IMG/VR virus record: IMGVR_UViG_3300032322_001011
Span: 1-64,000 of that record
DNA: 64,000 nucleotides
Source of the DNA: a virus
Reading direction: 5' to 3' (one strand)
Shown here: positions 63,726-64,000 of the stretch, one piece after another
Layout of the letters: each line of letters opens with the position of its first letter
Position numbering within the stretch: position 1 is the first letter of the stretch
Made by a program: the position numbers and the translations under genes
The notes under the pieces: generated by a model
The model's database searches: none
Told to the model about the DNA's origin: nothing
What the model saw: only the letters and a program-made list of their open reading frames with translations

Positions 63726-63983
63726 TCAGAGGGTGTCGTAGATGTTGCCGTTCTTCTTTAGGTATTCAAACAATCCACGAGGAAGTTTATAACGATGACC
63801 GTCATTAAAGATCCAAGTGTCTTGACCCCAAAACATTGTCCAAGAACCTTTAACACGAGCGCTAACTTCACTGCTCTTTAATGAGGTTTCTTTTACTTCT
63901 GTATCAGGGATTTCCGAAACAAAAAGAACATCTTCTTCTTGCTCTACAAATTCTTGAACTACTGATTTCTTACGTGCTGCCAT
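63726..63983 (-). CDS. Small virion-region protein
   Basis: 85 aa from ATG at 63983 with GGAGA six bases upstream (MAARKKSVVQEF). Acidic/basic N-half, then 'SARVKGSWTMFWGQDTWIFNDGHRYKLPRGLFEYLKKNG'. Resembles small head-completion or decoration proteins; unconfirmed. Confidence 0.5.
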   Translation of the reverse strand: MAARKKSVVQEFVEQEEDVLFVSEIPDTEVKETSLKSSEVSARVKGSWTMFWGQDTWIFNDGHRYKLPRGLFEYLKKNGNIYDTL

Positions 63984-64000
63984 TTTATTCTCCAATTGAA

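Noticed and set aside
1-64000. Terminase, portal, major capsid, integrase, CRISPR array
   Set aside because: Looked for by motif and size in all larger proteins; none seen in this window, so lysogeny and packaging type cannot be judged.

Overview
The window is part of the genome of a contractile-tailed (myovirus-type) phage of an actinobacterium. Evidence for the phage: sheath, T4-type tail tube, gp25-like wedge, baseplate J, P2 gpI-like and gpD-like proteins, a LysM tail protein and a CIS-tube protein. Evidence for the host: two WhiB-family Fe-S regulators, a DUF932 protein, a DUF6011 protein and a Thr-rich 'TTTTTIP' linker. The DNA is AT-leaning, with a more GC-rich patch at about 7-12.5 kb. 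Apart from seven genes at 4.77-7.07 kb, everything reads on the minus strand with very tight stop/start overlaps. No terminase, portal or major capsid gene is visible, so head genes probably lie beyond 64 kb. The gene at 1-423 is cut by the window edge.

Layout in map order. 0-1.6 kb: tail-fibre-like virion genes. 1.6-7.1 kb: an accessory block of small proteins, including ParB-like proteins, a putative ADP-ribosyltransferase, an Arr-like 'YHGT' protein, a papain-fold-like protein and three GNATs. Most share a short N-terminal signature (H-E-x-L/I-x-x-x-Q-F), and several start directly behind a TATACT or TATAAT box as if leaderless. 7.1-8.0 kb: about 1 kb of non-coding, hairpin-rich DNA between converging operons. 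8-12.6 kb: zinc-ribbon, DUF6011, SNF2 helicase and DUF932 genes separated by terminators that share one core. 12.6-21.5 kb: a long array of small genes with two WhiB proteins, an HTH regulator, a membrane-anchored lysozyme-like protein, micro-membrane proteins and a four-hairpin intergenic element.

21.5-25.5 kb: a DpdA/TGT-like protein, a Dps ferritin and a run of tiny Lys/Cys-rich proteins. 25.5-32.5 kb: proteins unknown to me. Five of them begin MP(R/K)G(E/Q)(D/N)T and are otherwise unrelated. Two large disordered Q/P/A-rich proteins share motifs with each other and with the tape measure. 32.5-47 kb: SpoVS-like protein, nucleases, RecA, PolA-type polymerase, SSB-like protein, second SNF2 helicase, primase, DnaB-type helicase, DnaC-type loader and a winged-helix initiator whose own gene carries four about 20-bp iterons (candidate origin). 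47-64 kb: the tail module, with a tail-assembly-chaperone frameshift and a tape measure carrying two peptidoglycan-hydrolase domains.

The most novel elements I see are: (1) two independent N-terminal address-like tags on sets of otherwise unrelated proteins; (2) a peptide motif shared by two disordered proteins and the tape measure; (3) repeated leaderless promoter architecture, including two divergent overlapping -10 boxes; (4) the iterons inside the initiator gene; (5) structured non-coding elements at about 7.2, 15.2 and 46.2 kb. All calls come from reading the sequence only; family names are recognition from memory, not search results.
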